64,000 nucleotides of DNA from Marinilactibacillus kalidii. GTDB lineage: Bacteria; Bacillota; Bacilli; Lactobacillales; Carnobacteriaceae_A. A model generated the notes under the pieces. That model made no database searches and had not been told where the DNA came from. It was given only the letters and a program-made list of their open reading frames with translations. A program made the translations under genes and the position numbers. This document shows positions 17,078 through 24,727 of this stretch, one piece after another (the stretch's first letter is position 1; every line of letters begins with the position of its first letter). Where the stretch lies: NCBI RefSeq assembly GCF_017599325.1, contig NZ_JAGFVM010000014.1, positions 62,001 through 126,000 of the forward strand, in the 5' to 3' direction.

Positions 17078-18460
17078 TTATTTCGCGTTCAGATCTGCTC
17101 GAATTGAACGACTTTGTATTTTTACTAATACAAATCCTATAGCAAAAGATACTGCTATGACAAGTATATATTGCAACATACTCCAGATACTGCTTGTATA
17201 AAGTAATAACCCAGGAATAAAGGTAATCCCCATGCCTGATGCTGAAATTCCTAGGAAGTAAGTGAGTAAGCCTCCTGCTGCACCGCCGACCATACCTGAA
17301 CCGAATATGCTCATTGATCTAAGATTAACACCAAATAATAGTGGTTCTGTAATACCAAATAATGTTGAAGCGCTGGCACTCAATGCGTTAGACCGCTTTA
17401 GTTTGTCTTTCATTAAAAAGGCCGCGCCTACAGCAGCACCGAACTGACCAGCCATACTTGCTGTTCCAAGTGTTTGTATGACATTGGTTCCCCCATCATT
17501 TAATAGGCTGATTTCAATAATACCGATTGAGTGGTGTAAGCCAGTAATCGTAATCGCTTGTTGTAAACCAGCAAAAATAATATAGCCGATTCCAAATGGT
17601 GCTTCAATCAGATAAATAATACTATTGATCACACCTGATTCTGCGATTTGAACGATTGGACCCAATAAGAAAAGCATTGTCGCTACGGTAATCGTGATTG
17701 TTAAGAATGGCGTAACAATCAGATCCATCATCGCTGGTACAAAACTTCTGAAGATTTTTTCTAATTTAGCAATCATCCAACCTGCAAGAATAGCTGGAAT
17801 CACTGATCCTTGATAACCAATGATATCAATACCTAATAAGGTCAACGGCTCTGCATCTCCGCTAGCTACTGCATAGGCATTAGGCAATTGAGGTGCAACA
17901 AGCATCAGTCCAACGACTATTCCTAAAATTGGATTTCCACCAAATTTACGTGTAGCACTAAATGCAATCAGTACAGGTAAAAAGGCAAACGCAGTGTCTG
18001 TCAACATTTGGAACATCGTCAACCAGTCTGGACTCATCTCTATGCCCAGCTCAAGAATAAATCCTCTGATCCCCATTAGCAAACCAGTAGTCACTAATGC
18101 TGGAATTAATGGAATCAAAATATCCGCTAGCGTACGCACCACTCTTTGAATAGGACTTAGATTCTGATACACATCATCTTTAAAATTCTGCGATCCACTG
18201 TCAGAAGTTTTCTCTCCTAAACGCTGTTCCATTTCACCATAAACGGCATTCACTTTTCCTGTTCCAAAGATAAACTGGTGCTGACCCGTATTAAAAAAGT
18301 ACCCTTTACTTTCTGGAACTTCATCTACACGTTCTTTATCAAGTTTAGTATCATCTTTCAAAATAATTCTTAACCTTGTAGCACAATGCTCAAAATTTCT
18401 AATATTTTCTTCTCCACCGACTACATCAATCAATTTATCAATTGTGTTATCATACTTCAT
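17078..18460 (-). CDS. scrA: PTS sucrose transporter, EIIBC
   Basis: A 460-residue sucrose permease of the glucose/sucrose PTS superfamily. EIIB domain at residues 1-85 with phospho-Cys26 in HCATRLR, then a C domain of about ten membrane segments with GITEPLLFGVN. There is no fused IIA domain, so a IIA-glucose-type protein from elsewhere must supply phosphate. The start at 18460 is set by AAAGGGGA 9 nt upstream; an earlier in-frame ATG at 18502 has no such site. A promoter, two scr operators and a cre-like site lie upstream. Confidence 0.92.
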   Translation of the reverse strand: MKYDNTIDKLIDVVGGEENIRNFEHCATRLRIILKDDTKLDKERVDEVPESKGYFFNTGQHQFIFGTGKVNAVYGEMEQRLGEKTSDSGSQNFKDDVYQNLSPIQRVVRTLADILIPLIPALVTTGLLMGIRGFILELGIEMSPDWLTMFQMLTDTAFAFLPVLIAFSATRKFGGNPILGIVVGLMLVAPQLPNAYAVASGDAEPLTLLGIDIIGYQGSVIPAILAGWMIAKLEKIFRSFVPAMMDLIVTPFLTITITVATMLFLLGPIVQIAESGVINSIIYLIEAPFGIGYIIFAGLQQAITITGLHHSIGIIEISLLNDGGTNVIQTLGTASMAGQFGAAVGAAFLMKDKLKRSNALSASASTLFGITEPLLFGVNLRSMSIFGSGMVGGAAGGLLTYFLGISASGMGITFIPGLLLYTSSIWSMLQYILVIAVSFAIGFVLVKIQSRSIRADLNAK

Positions 18461-18487
18461 GCTGCTCAATCCCCTTTTCTCATCATT

Positions 18488-18502
18488 AGTAACCGTTTCC
18501 AT
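18488..18502 (-). promoter_or_regulatory. Candidate cre (CcpA) site in the scrA leader
   Basis: ATGGAAACGGTTACT on the minus strand matches WTGNAANCGNWNNCA except for the last base. It lies downstream of the promoter, where CcpA would act as a roadblock. Confidence 0.5.
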
Positions 18503-18554
18503 CGTTTTGTAAAAAAATAAGTTCTTTTTAAAAAGTCCAAATACCTCAGGAAAC

Positions 18555-18566
18555 AGAACCGGTTCC
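18555..18566. promoter_or_regulatory. scr operator 1 (ScrR site)
   Basis: AGAACCGGTTCC, a LacI-type palindrome downstream of the scrA -10. With its flank it shares 17 identical bases, in inverted orientation, with operator 2. Confidence 0.7.
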
Positions 18567-18579
18567 TTTAACTGATTTC

Positions 18580-18608
18580 ATCTTATCAGGAACCGGTTCT
18601 GTTTGCAA
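18580..18608 (-). promoter_or_regulatory. Predicted scrA-scrB promoter
   Basis: Minus strand TTGCAA (18608-18603), 17-nt spacer, TAAGAT (18585-18580). Operator 2 fills the spacer. Confidence 0.65.
18589..18600. promoter_or_regulatory. scr operator 2 (ScrR site)
   Basis: GGAACCGGTTCT, centred 34 bp from operator 1 and located between the -35 and -10 of the scrA promoter. Confidence 0.7.
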
Positions 18609-18650
18609 GAAAAAAAAGAAAGCATTTTCTTTTATGCTTTCTTTTTTTCT
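18609..18650 (-). terminator. Terminator of scrR overlapping its last codons
   Basis: Minus-strand stem AGAAAAAAAGAAAGCAT / ATGCTTTCTTTTTTTTC. The 5' arm encodes the last residues of ScrR and the stop lies in the loop side. The scrA -35 follows immediately, so the two units are insulated. Confidence 0.65.
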
Positions 18651-19621
18651 CTTGTTGAGTTTTTAACCACTAGTTTGTTAGATAACAGTGTCTCATAAGG
18701 TGTTTCCGTACCTTTAATTAGCTCAGTGAGTTGATCGACTGCCTTAATGCCCATTTCATAGTAAGGATAACTAATCGTTGTGATACTCGGATGAACATAA
18801 TCTGTTTCTTCATATCCTCCGAATCCACTGATAGAGAAATCATCAGGAATGGAATAGTTTAATTCAATCGCAGCTTTCATTACGGCAATCGCAATATTAT
18901 CTGTTGCACATACCACATATGTTGCCGTTGATTTTGGTAATGTCGTTAAGGCATCTTGGTAAGCTACTTTCTTAGAAAAACTTGTTTCTACTATTTTTAT
19001 CTCTATATCTGACTCGTCCTTTAAGCTATCTATAAATCCTTGTTTTCTTTCCAGTCCAACTGCCTGATCTTGCTCCGAAACACCGAAAAACAAGAAAGAT
19101 CGATGACCAAGTCCAGCAGCATAGCGACCGGTTTTATATCCAGCATCATAATCTGCATAAGACATCGAATGAATCGCATCCGTTTTTTGACCCAATACAA
19201 GAAAGGGAATATTAGCATTTTTAATCAATTCTCTGTGATTGTCTGTAATCTCGCGCGCTAACAGAATAATGCCTTCTACTTTCTGCTTGATCAATGTTTG
19301 GATATTTCCCAACTCACGATTTAAATCTTGATTTGCATTCGTAATAATAAGTTCATAGCCATGTTCTCTTGCTTCTTGATCTATACCGTTCAAAACTTCA
19401 TTCGTAGAAGCTGAATTTAACCGCGGAATAATTACGCCAATCATATTCGTTTTAGTTGCTTTAAGACTTCTAGCAAAGGTGTTAGGGGTATAGCCTGTTT
19501 CTTTAACGATTTCATCTAACTTTTTCCTTGTTGCTTCACTGACAGAGCCATTATTTAAATACCGTGAAACGGTACTTTTTGCGACGCCAGCTTGCTTGGC
19601 AATATCCTTGATGGTGACCAA
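18632..19621 (-). CDS. scrR: LacI-family sucrose operon repressor
   Basis: About 329 residues. The N-terminal LacI HTH (VTIKDIAKQAGVAKSTVSRY) is followed by the hinge (TPNTFARSLKATKTNMIGVI) and a periplasmic-binding-protein-like ligand domain ending in GFGGYEETDYVHPSITTI. The likely start is TTG 19621, which puts the HTH at the very N-terminus as in the family; an upstream GTG at 19663 would overlap the preceding gene. It should bind the two GAACCGGTTC palindromes just downstream and be released by a sucrose-derived sugar phosphate. Confidence 0.88.
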   Translation of the reverse strand: MVTIKDIAKQAGVAKSTVSRYLNNGSVSEATRKKLDEIVKETGYTPNTFARSLKATKTNMIGVIIPRLNSASTNEVLNGIDQEAREHGYELIITNANQDLNRELGNIQTLIKQKVEGIILLAREITDNHRELIKNANIPFLVLGQKTDAIHSMSYADYDAGYKTGRYAAGLGHRSFLFFGVSEQDQAVGLERKQGFIDSLKDESDIEIKIVETSFSKKVAYQDALTTLPKSTATYVVCATDNIAIAVMKAAIELNYSIPDDFSISGFGGYEETDYVHPSITTISYPYYEMGIKAVDQLTELIKGTETPYETLLSNKLVVKNSTREKKKA

Positions 19622-19644
19622 TGCGCCCACTACTTTCTTAGTGT

Positions 19645-20394
19645 CTATGATTGTTTTTTCCACTCAAAACTTGCACTGCAATTGATGATATCTTCTGTTC
19701 TGATTTTATGTGCAGTAATGATGTGATCTTCTGTTTCATCAATACTTACTGAACTGTTGATTAATTTACCTTCGTATACCTCTTTATCAAACTTGACGTT
19801 TGCATATGTCATTGTGTGTTGGGATAGAAATTCTCCACCTAACGTACTTAATGTCCAATCTAGGTATTTTGAATTGTTCACATGTTGATTCGTATCAATG
19901 TCAAAATATCTAACATTAAAAGGTTGCTCATATACTTTTTCTTCATTGATTTCTACTGGCTTAGGTGTTCGTCTCACTCTTTTATTGAATGTCGCTTCGT
20001 ACGGCGTAACGATATCTTCTGGTAATCTGGCCATTTTTCGCTTAGCACTATCGAATAAGGCAAAAGTTGACTGTACATGAATCAATTCTGTACCTTCTTC
20101 GTCTCTGACAACGAAATCTCGATAACAAAATAGTTTATTGTATTCTGTTGCATATGTTTCTATCTCGATCGTTTCTTTATTGTGAGGAAACCTTGTAATA
20201 TGAAATTCATATTGTAAGATAATCCATGAATAACCCTTTTCTTCCATGACTTGTTCATCCAAGCCTAGTTCATCTGATTGCTCTCCAGAAACTTCTAGAA
20301 TCAAATTGACCAACATTGGAAGTGTCAATGTATGCGTACGATCACACATATAATAACTAATCGTTTTTTTATTACTGAATTTTTTTACTGCCAT
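19645..20394 (-). CDS. Acyl-ACP thioesterase (FatA/FatB family)
   Basis: A 249-residue cytoplasmic double hot-dog enzyme that releases fatty acids from acyl carrier protein. N-terminal hot dog with YYMCDRTHTLTLPMLVNLI and GYSWIILQYEFHI; the second begins near FNVRYFDIDTNQHVNNSKYLDW, the conserved catalytic-region motif with Asn and His. Size matches bacterial Acyl-ACP_TE proteins of lactic acid bacteria. It lies 23 nt upstream of scrR on the same strand, so some read-through is possible, though a functional link to sucrose use is not evident. Confidence 0.88.
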   Translation of the reverse strand: MAVKKFSNKKTISYYMCDRTHTLTLPMLVNLILEVSGEQSDELGLDEQVMEEKGYSWIILQYEFHITRFPHNKETIEIETYATEYNKLFCYRDFVVRDEEGTELIHVQSTFALFDSAKRKMARLPEDIVTPYEATFNKRVRRTPKPVEINEEKVYEQPFNVRYFDIDTNQHVNNSKYLDWTLSTLGGEFLSQHTMTYANVKFDKEVYEGKLINSSVSIDETEDHIITAHKIRTEDIINCSASFEWKKQS

Positions 20395-20570
20395 TCATTT
20401 CCCTACTCTCGTTTAGATCTACACTACTGATTTTAGCATAGATTATTCTGAGCGAAACATTATTTGAAAGTTAATTCGCTTTCAACGATATTTATTTGTC
20501 GAACAATAAATAAATAACAACTGTTTCGAATTCATCTTGAATCCTTTATTATATTTATATTAAACTCTAT

Positions 20571-20632
20571 AGCATAACGATTTTATTATTCAACATTTTT
20601 TAAATTATTTAAATCGTTACGCTATTTATAAT
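20571..20632 (+). promoter_or_regulatory. Inverted repeat and -10 element upstream of the AbgT gene
   Basis: AGCATAACGATTT (20571-20583) and AAATCGTTACGCT (20611-20623) are inverted repeats with 12 of 13 positions matching, separated by 27 nt. A TATAAT (20627-20632) follows. The arrangement suggests an operator overlapping the -35 area. Confidence 0.4.
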
Positions 20633-20654
20633 CAAATAAGGAGGATTTAAGTTT

Positions 20655-22187
20655 ATGCGTTATTCTGAAGAGCATACAAATAAAGGTTTACTTGGAATGG
20701 TTGAGCGTGTTGGAAATAAACTCCCTCATCCGGTTGTCATTTTTATTATCTTTGCGATTGGTATCATTTTCATTTCAGAAATTTCGGTTCGTCTAGGTTT
20801 AAGTGCACCAATGATCAATGCGGAAACTGGAGAACCAGGTGTAGTAGAGGCCATCTCTTTGATGAATAAAGAAGGTATCGCCTACATATTCAACAGTGCC
20901 GTTTCTAACTTCACTGGATTTGCGCCATTAGGTACGGTTCTTGTTGCGATGTTAGGTGTTGGTGTTGCAGAATGGACTGGATTGATTTCTTCCGCTTTAA
21001 AGAAATTATTAAGTAATGTACCCACCTGGTTATTAACAGCCATGGTCGTCTTTGCCGGTATTATTTCAAATATCGCTTCAGATGCAGGGTATGTAGTGGT
21101 CGTTCCATTGGGTGCCATCATGTTTGCAGCTGCCGGTCGTCACCCAATTGCTGGTTTAGCCGCAGCTTTTGCCGGTGTATCCGCGGGATTTTCTGCTAAT
21201 TTGATTTTTGGTCCAACCGATGCTTTACTTGCAGGAATCACAAATGATGCATTAACATCCGCTAACATTGACTATTCCGTTGAAACAACTGGTAACTGGT
21301 ACTTTATCATCGTCTCTACTTTTGTATTGACTGGAGTAGGTGCTTTCGTAACCACCAAATTCGTAGAACCTAGACTTGGCACCTACGAGGGAGATTATAA
21401 ACCAAAACAAGAAGCCCTGTCTTCTCAAGAAAATAAAGGACTCCTTTATGCATTACTTACGCTTCTTGCTTTCTTAGCTATTATGGCTTTACTCATGGTG
21501 CCACAAACTGCCGCACTAAGAGCTTTAGATGAAAATGGTGATATGACTTTAAGTAACTTTTTGTCATCAGGCTTATTGTTTATGATTTTCTTGCTTTTTG
21601 TCCTTCCAGGACTGGCTTATGGTATTACCATAGGTAAAATTAAATCTTCGCACGATTTTGTAAGAGGCATGTCTGAGTCAATGAGCTCAATGGGTGGCTA
21701 TTTGGTGTTAGCATTCTTTGCTGCGCAATTCATCAATTACTTTGCTTATACGAACCTTGGTTCAATTATTGCCAGTAACGGCGCCACTATGCTTGAAAAC
21801 ATTGGTTTTATAGGCTTGCCGCTTATTTTGGCTTTCATCTTGTTCACTGCATTCATTAATCTCTTCATGGGATCCGCGAGTGCAAAATGGGCCATTATGG
21901 CACCGATTTTTGCTCCGATGATGTTCAACTTGAACATTGCTCCTGAAATGACTTTGATGGCTTACCGTATTGCAGATTCTTCTACAAACGTTGTTTCTCC
22001 ATTAATGAGCTATTTCGCCATGATTTTGGTCTTTGCTCAAAGATATGACAAAAAAAGTGGATTAGGGACAATCATCTCAACCATGATTTACTATACGATC
22101 GCCTTCTTGATTACATGGTCAATCCTGCTCGTTATCTGGTATTACCTCGGTCTTCCGTTAGGTCCTGGTGCACCAGCAACATTATAA
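20655..22187 (+). CDS. AbgT-family transporter (p-aminobenzoyl-glutamate type)
   Basis: A 510-residue membrane protein with about a dozen hydrophobic segments. Family features: an N-terminal VERVGNKLPHPVVIFI, the conserved SDAGYVVVVPLGAIMF stretch, FSANLIFGPTDALLAGIT, and GSASAKWAIMAPIFAPMM. AbgT members import p-aminobenzoyl-glutamate or, in some species, export sulfonamides; which applies here cannot be told. No abgA/abgB hydrolase genes are adjacent. AAGGAGG precedes the ATG and a strong terminator follows. Confidence 0.9.
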   Translation: MRYSEEHTNKGLLGMVERVGNKLPHPVVIFIIFAIGIIFISEISVRLGLSAPMINAETGEPGVVEAISLMNKEGIAYIFNSAVSNFTGFAPLGTVLVAMLGVGVAEWTGLISSALKKLLSNVPTWLLTAMVVFAGIISNIASDAGYVVVVPLGAIMFAAAGRHPIAGLAAAFAGVSAGFSANLIFGPTDALLAGITNDALTSANIDYSVETTGNWYFIIVSTFVLTGVGAFVTTKFVEPRLGTYEGDYKPKQEALSSQENKGLLYALLTLLAFLAIMALLMVPQTAALRALDENGDMTLSNFLSSGLLFMIFLLFVLPGLAYGITIGKIKSSHDFVRGMSESMSSMGGYLVLAFFAAQFINYFAYTNLGSIIASNGATMLENIGFIGLPLILAFILFTAFINLFMGSASAKWAIMAPIFAPMMFNLNIAPEMTLMAYRIADSSTNVVSPLMSYFAMILVFAQRYDKKSGLGTIISTMIYYTIAFLITWSILLVIWYYLGLPLGPGAPATL

Positions 22188-22198
22188 AGTTATAAAGT

Positions 22199-22245
22199 AA
22201 AATCCCTCAAAGATAAGCAGAAATGTTTATCTTTGAGGGATTTTT
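22199..22245 (+). terminator. Intrinsic terminator after the AbgT gene
   Basis: 18-bp stem (22199-22216 with 22227-22244) with a T-rich end. It lies between convergent genes and may serve both. Confidence 0.85.
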
Positions 22246-22272
22246 ATATTTTTTAGTGTTTATCTGAGCTTC

Positions 22273-23736
22273 TCATTCTTTCAAATGGTAGATCAGACCA
22301 AAAATCTGCAAGCTAAGGATAGGCATTAAAGCGACTAAAGCAATCATTCCAAAACCATCGATCAAGACACTGGCATGTGGTATTGCTTCTGCTGCTCCTT
22401 GAATAAATGCTAGGATAAAGGTTGCAGTCATAGGACCAGACGCTACACCACCGGCATCAAATGCCATACCGACAAATCGTTTAGGCACAATGTAACTTAA
22501 TCCAATCGCCAATACGTAGCCTGGCAATAGTAAGTGCCATAATTCTAAATCTGTCACTACGAGTCGCATGGTTGACAAAAGAATAGCTAGACCTACACCA
22601 ATTGATAGTGTAGTTAGAACAGCCTTTGGCTTAATAGCGCCCGAGGTCACTACACCGATCTGTTTCGTTAATACACTGACCGCTGGTTCTGCAAGAATCG
22701 ATAGGAATCCTAGCAAGAACCCAATCATATATAACAATCCGTAAGACTCTTGTTCTGCTAGTGTATAACCAATCAAGCTACCAACGTTCATAAATCCAGC
22801 ATTTACGCCGGATAGAAATAATACTAATCCTATAAATACATATAATAAACCAACCAAAATTCTAACTAGCTTCACCTTAGACAGTTTCAACCAGAAAAGC
22901 TGATACAATCCGAATAAGATAACGATGGGTAGAATCGCTACAATTACTTCTCCAAGTTGTGTTGCAATCTCTCTAATCAAATCAATAAAGAACCCATTTT
23001 CTGTTCCCATTACAATATCTAATGACCCTGACAATTCTTCAGTTGGTGAAAAGACATTGACGATCATGACTGAGAGTATCGCTCCAGTGGACGCAATCGC
23101 TACTAACCCGAAGCTATCTTCGCTTGAGCTTTTACTGCTTTTTTTGAGTGAGGCAATACCGGTTGATAGCGCAAGTAGAAACGGAACCGTTATAGATCCC
23201 GTTGTTGCGCCGGAAGTATCGAATGAAATAGATAAAAATTCGGTAGAGGTAAAGAAAGAAAGTAGTAAAATGATTGAATAGGCAATCGTTAAAATTGGGA
23301 TAATCGATAAACTATAGACGATTCTAAGTAGGCCAACAACAACCATAACGGCTATACCAACGGAAACAATGATGACAATAAAGGAGCTTGTAATTTCTCC
23401 TCCCGTTACGAGTCCAATTTGATTACCAAGTACAGTTAAACTAGGCTCCGCTGAAGAAATGAAAAAACCCAACAATAACCCTATAATGACTACTACTGAT
23501 ATTTTATTTGACCTGGCGATTCCTTTCCCCATATGTGAGCCAATGGGTTCTAAAGCTACATCTATTCCCATCAAGAAAATGGTCAGTCCAATCACGATCA
23601 CCACTGCACCTAGTATAAAGCCAACTAGTGAGCTTGTCGGTAATGGCACAAACAAGAAGTTGATGATCAAAACCAGCATGACGATCGGGGTGACTGCTTG
23701 AATAACTTCTAAAAATTTTTCTTTAAGAATATTCAC
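22273..23736 (-). CDS. DUF1538 multipass membrane protein, internally duplicated
   Basis: A 487-residue integral membrane protein built from two repeats. Each has an AEP-VL-QIG-VT-G-I motif (SSAEPSLTVLGNQIGLVTGG near 95-114 and ILAEPAVSVLTKQIGVVTSG near 340-360) and, later, a FD-G-G-T motif (ISFDTSGATTGSITVPF and AFDAGGVASGPMTATF). This duplicated layout with conserved small-residue loops is typical of transporters, but no substrate is established. The gene follows, by 27 nt, a gene for a PII-like protein, which suggests control of transport by that protein. Confidence 0.85.
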   Translation of the reverse strand: MNILKEKFLEVIQAVTPIVMLVLIINFLFVPLPTSSLVGFILGAVVIVIGLTIFLMGIDVALEPIGSHMGKGIARSNKISVVVIIGLLLGFFISSAEPSLTVLGNQIGLVTGGEITSSFIVIIVSVGIAVMVVVGLLRIVYSLSIIPILTIAYSIILLLSFFTSTEFLSISFDTSGATTGSITVPFLLALSTGIASLKKSSKSSSEDSFGLVAIASTGAILSVMIVNVFSPTEELSGSLDIVMGTENGFFIDLIREIATQLGEVIVAILPIVILFGLYQLFWLKLSKVKLVRILVGLLYVFIGLVLFLSGVNAGFMNVGSLIGYTLAEQESYGLLYMIGFLLGFLSILAEPAVSVLTKQIGVVTSGAIKPKAVLTTLSIGVGLAILLSTMRLVVTDLELWHLLLPGYVLAIGLSYIVPKRFVGMAFDAGGVASGPMTATFILAFIQGAAEAIPHASVLIDGFGMIALVALMPILSLQIFGLIYHLKE

Positions 23737-23763
23737 TTAAATGAAGACCTCCTTTCAATTAGA

Positions 23764-24432
23764 TCAATTCAGCCCGATCGTCTCATTCAGATCTGTTACA
23801 AATAAGATACCTTTGTTGGGTTCTTCGATTTTCAGTTCTTCACTAATCGTATCGATGATTAACTGTGATTTAGATTTTTCAGCAATAATCAAGATTACTT
23901 CTTTTTCTGGTACGATATCCATATGAAATACCGTTCTGGATTCTGCATTACCAGCCCCTCTTGCTTGAATGATCGTGCCACCTTGAGCACCTGCTTCTTG
24001 CGCATGCTCCATCACATCTTCTGCTTCTCCTTTATTTACGATTACATAAATTGCCTGATGCATATTTTTCTTCTCCTCATCAAAATCCGTTATTTTTTCT
24101 TCCACATTCTCATGTATACCACGTACTTCATTTAAAGATAATCGAAAACCGATACCGTTACTTTTCTTTTTCATCACTTTAGCTTTTGCGATATGCTTTA
24201 AAGCTCGTGAAGCTTTTGTTTCTGAAGTAACCATCAGTACGATCTCTCTTTTGATAGAATTTAGTCCAAGTGTTTTCAATATGCCTTTACCAGAGGTGCC
24301 TTCTCCATAAAAAATGGTTCCGCCTTGTACGCCAGCTTCATTCGCTAGTTTGATGATATGATCTCCCTCTTTGGGCATTGTAATGCATACGATCAATTCC
24401 ATCGCTGTCTCATATTCAAATTCATTTTGCAT
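23764..24432 (-). CDS. Tandem PII-like signalling protein
   Basis: 222 residues made of two PII-like (ferredoxin-fold) halves. The first (10-110) has EAGVQGGTIFYGEGTSGKG and the second (123-222) has EAGAQGGTIIQARGAGNAES; the second also has FHMDIVPEKEVILII, a PII-like strand. The GGT turn opens the T-loop region that in PII proteins contacts the partner. No classic uridylylation Tyr context is seen. AAGGAG precedes the ATG. It is the first gene of a two-gene unit with the DUF1538 membrane protein, its probable partner. Confidence 0.8.
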   Translation of the reverse strand: MQNEFEYETAMELIVCITMPKEGDHIIKLANEAGVQGGTIFYGEGTSGKGILKTLGLNSIKREIVLMVTSETKASRALKHIAKAKVMKKKSNGIGFRLSLNEVRGIHENVEEKITDFDEEKKNMHQAIYVIVNKGEAEDVMEHAQEAGAQGGTIIQARGAGNAESRTVFHMDIVPEKEVILIIAEKSKSQLIIDTISEELKIEEPNKGILFVTDLNETIGLN

Positions 24433-24664
24433 CTAGTATGCTCCTTTTTAGCAGTTTCTTTTTTCATTCAAAATAAGATCCTAATTTTATACTGTTTAAT
24501 GTTTCTTTTATTGATTTATTTATTTTTTTTATGCTATGAACGATGACTTCAGATAAGCTCGTGTTTCTCCATACTAAATGGTTTATCCCTTTAAGTTTAC
24601 CATATTCCTACTTCTTATGATAACGTGTTAAACCTGCTGGAACTTACTCTACTCCACCTTATAT

Positions 24665-24709
24665 AAAGAAGCTTCTTCTAGCTATAAGTACGCTAAAAGA
24701 AGCTTCTTT
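24665..24709. terminator. Hairpin after the ABC-F gene
   Basis: 18-bp stem with one mismatch (24665-24682, 24692-24709). The T-run is better on the plus strand (TATTTTTT); on the minus strand it follows the ABC-F stop, where it is the likely terminator. Confidence 0.6.
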
Positions 24710-24727
24710 ATTTTTTGATTTTATCGT

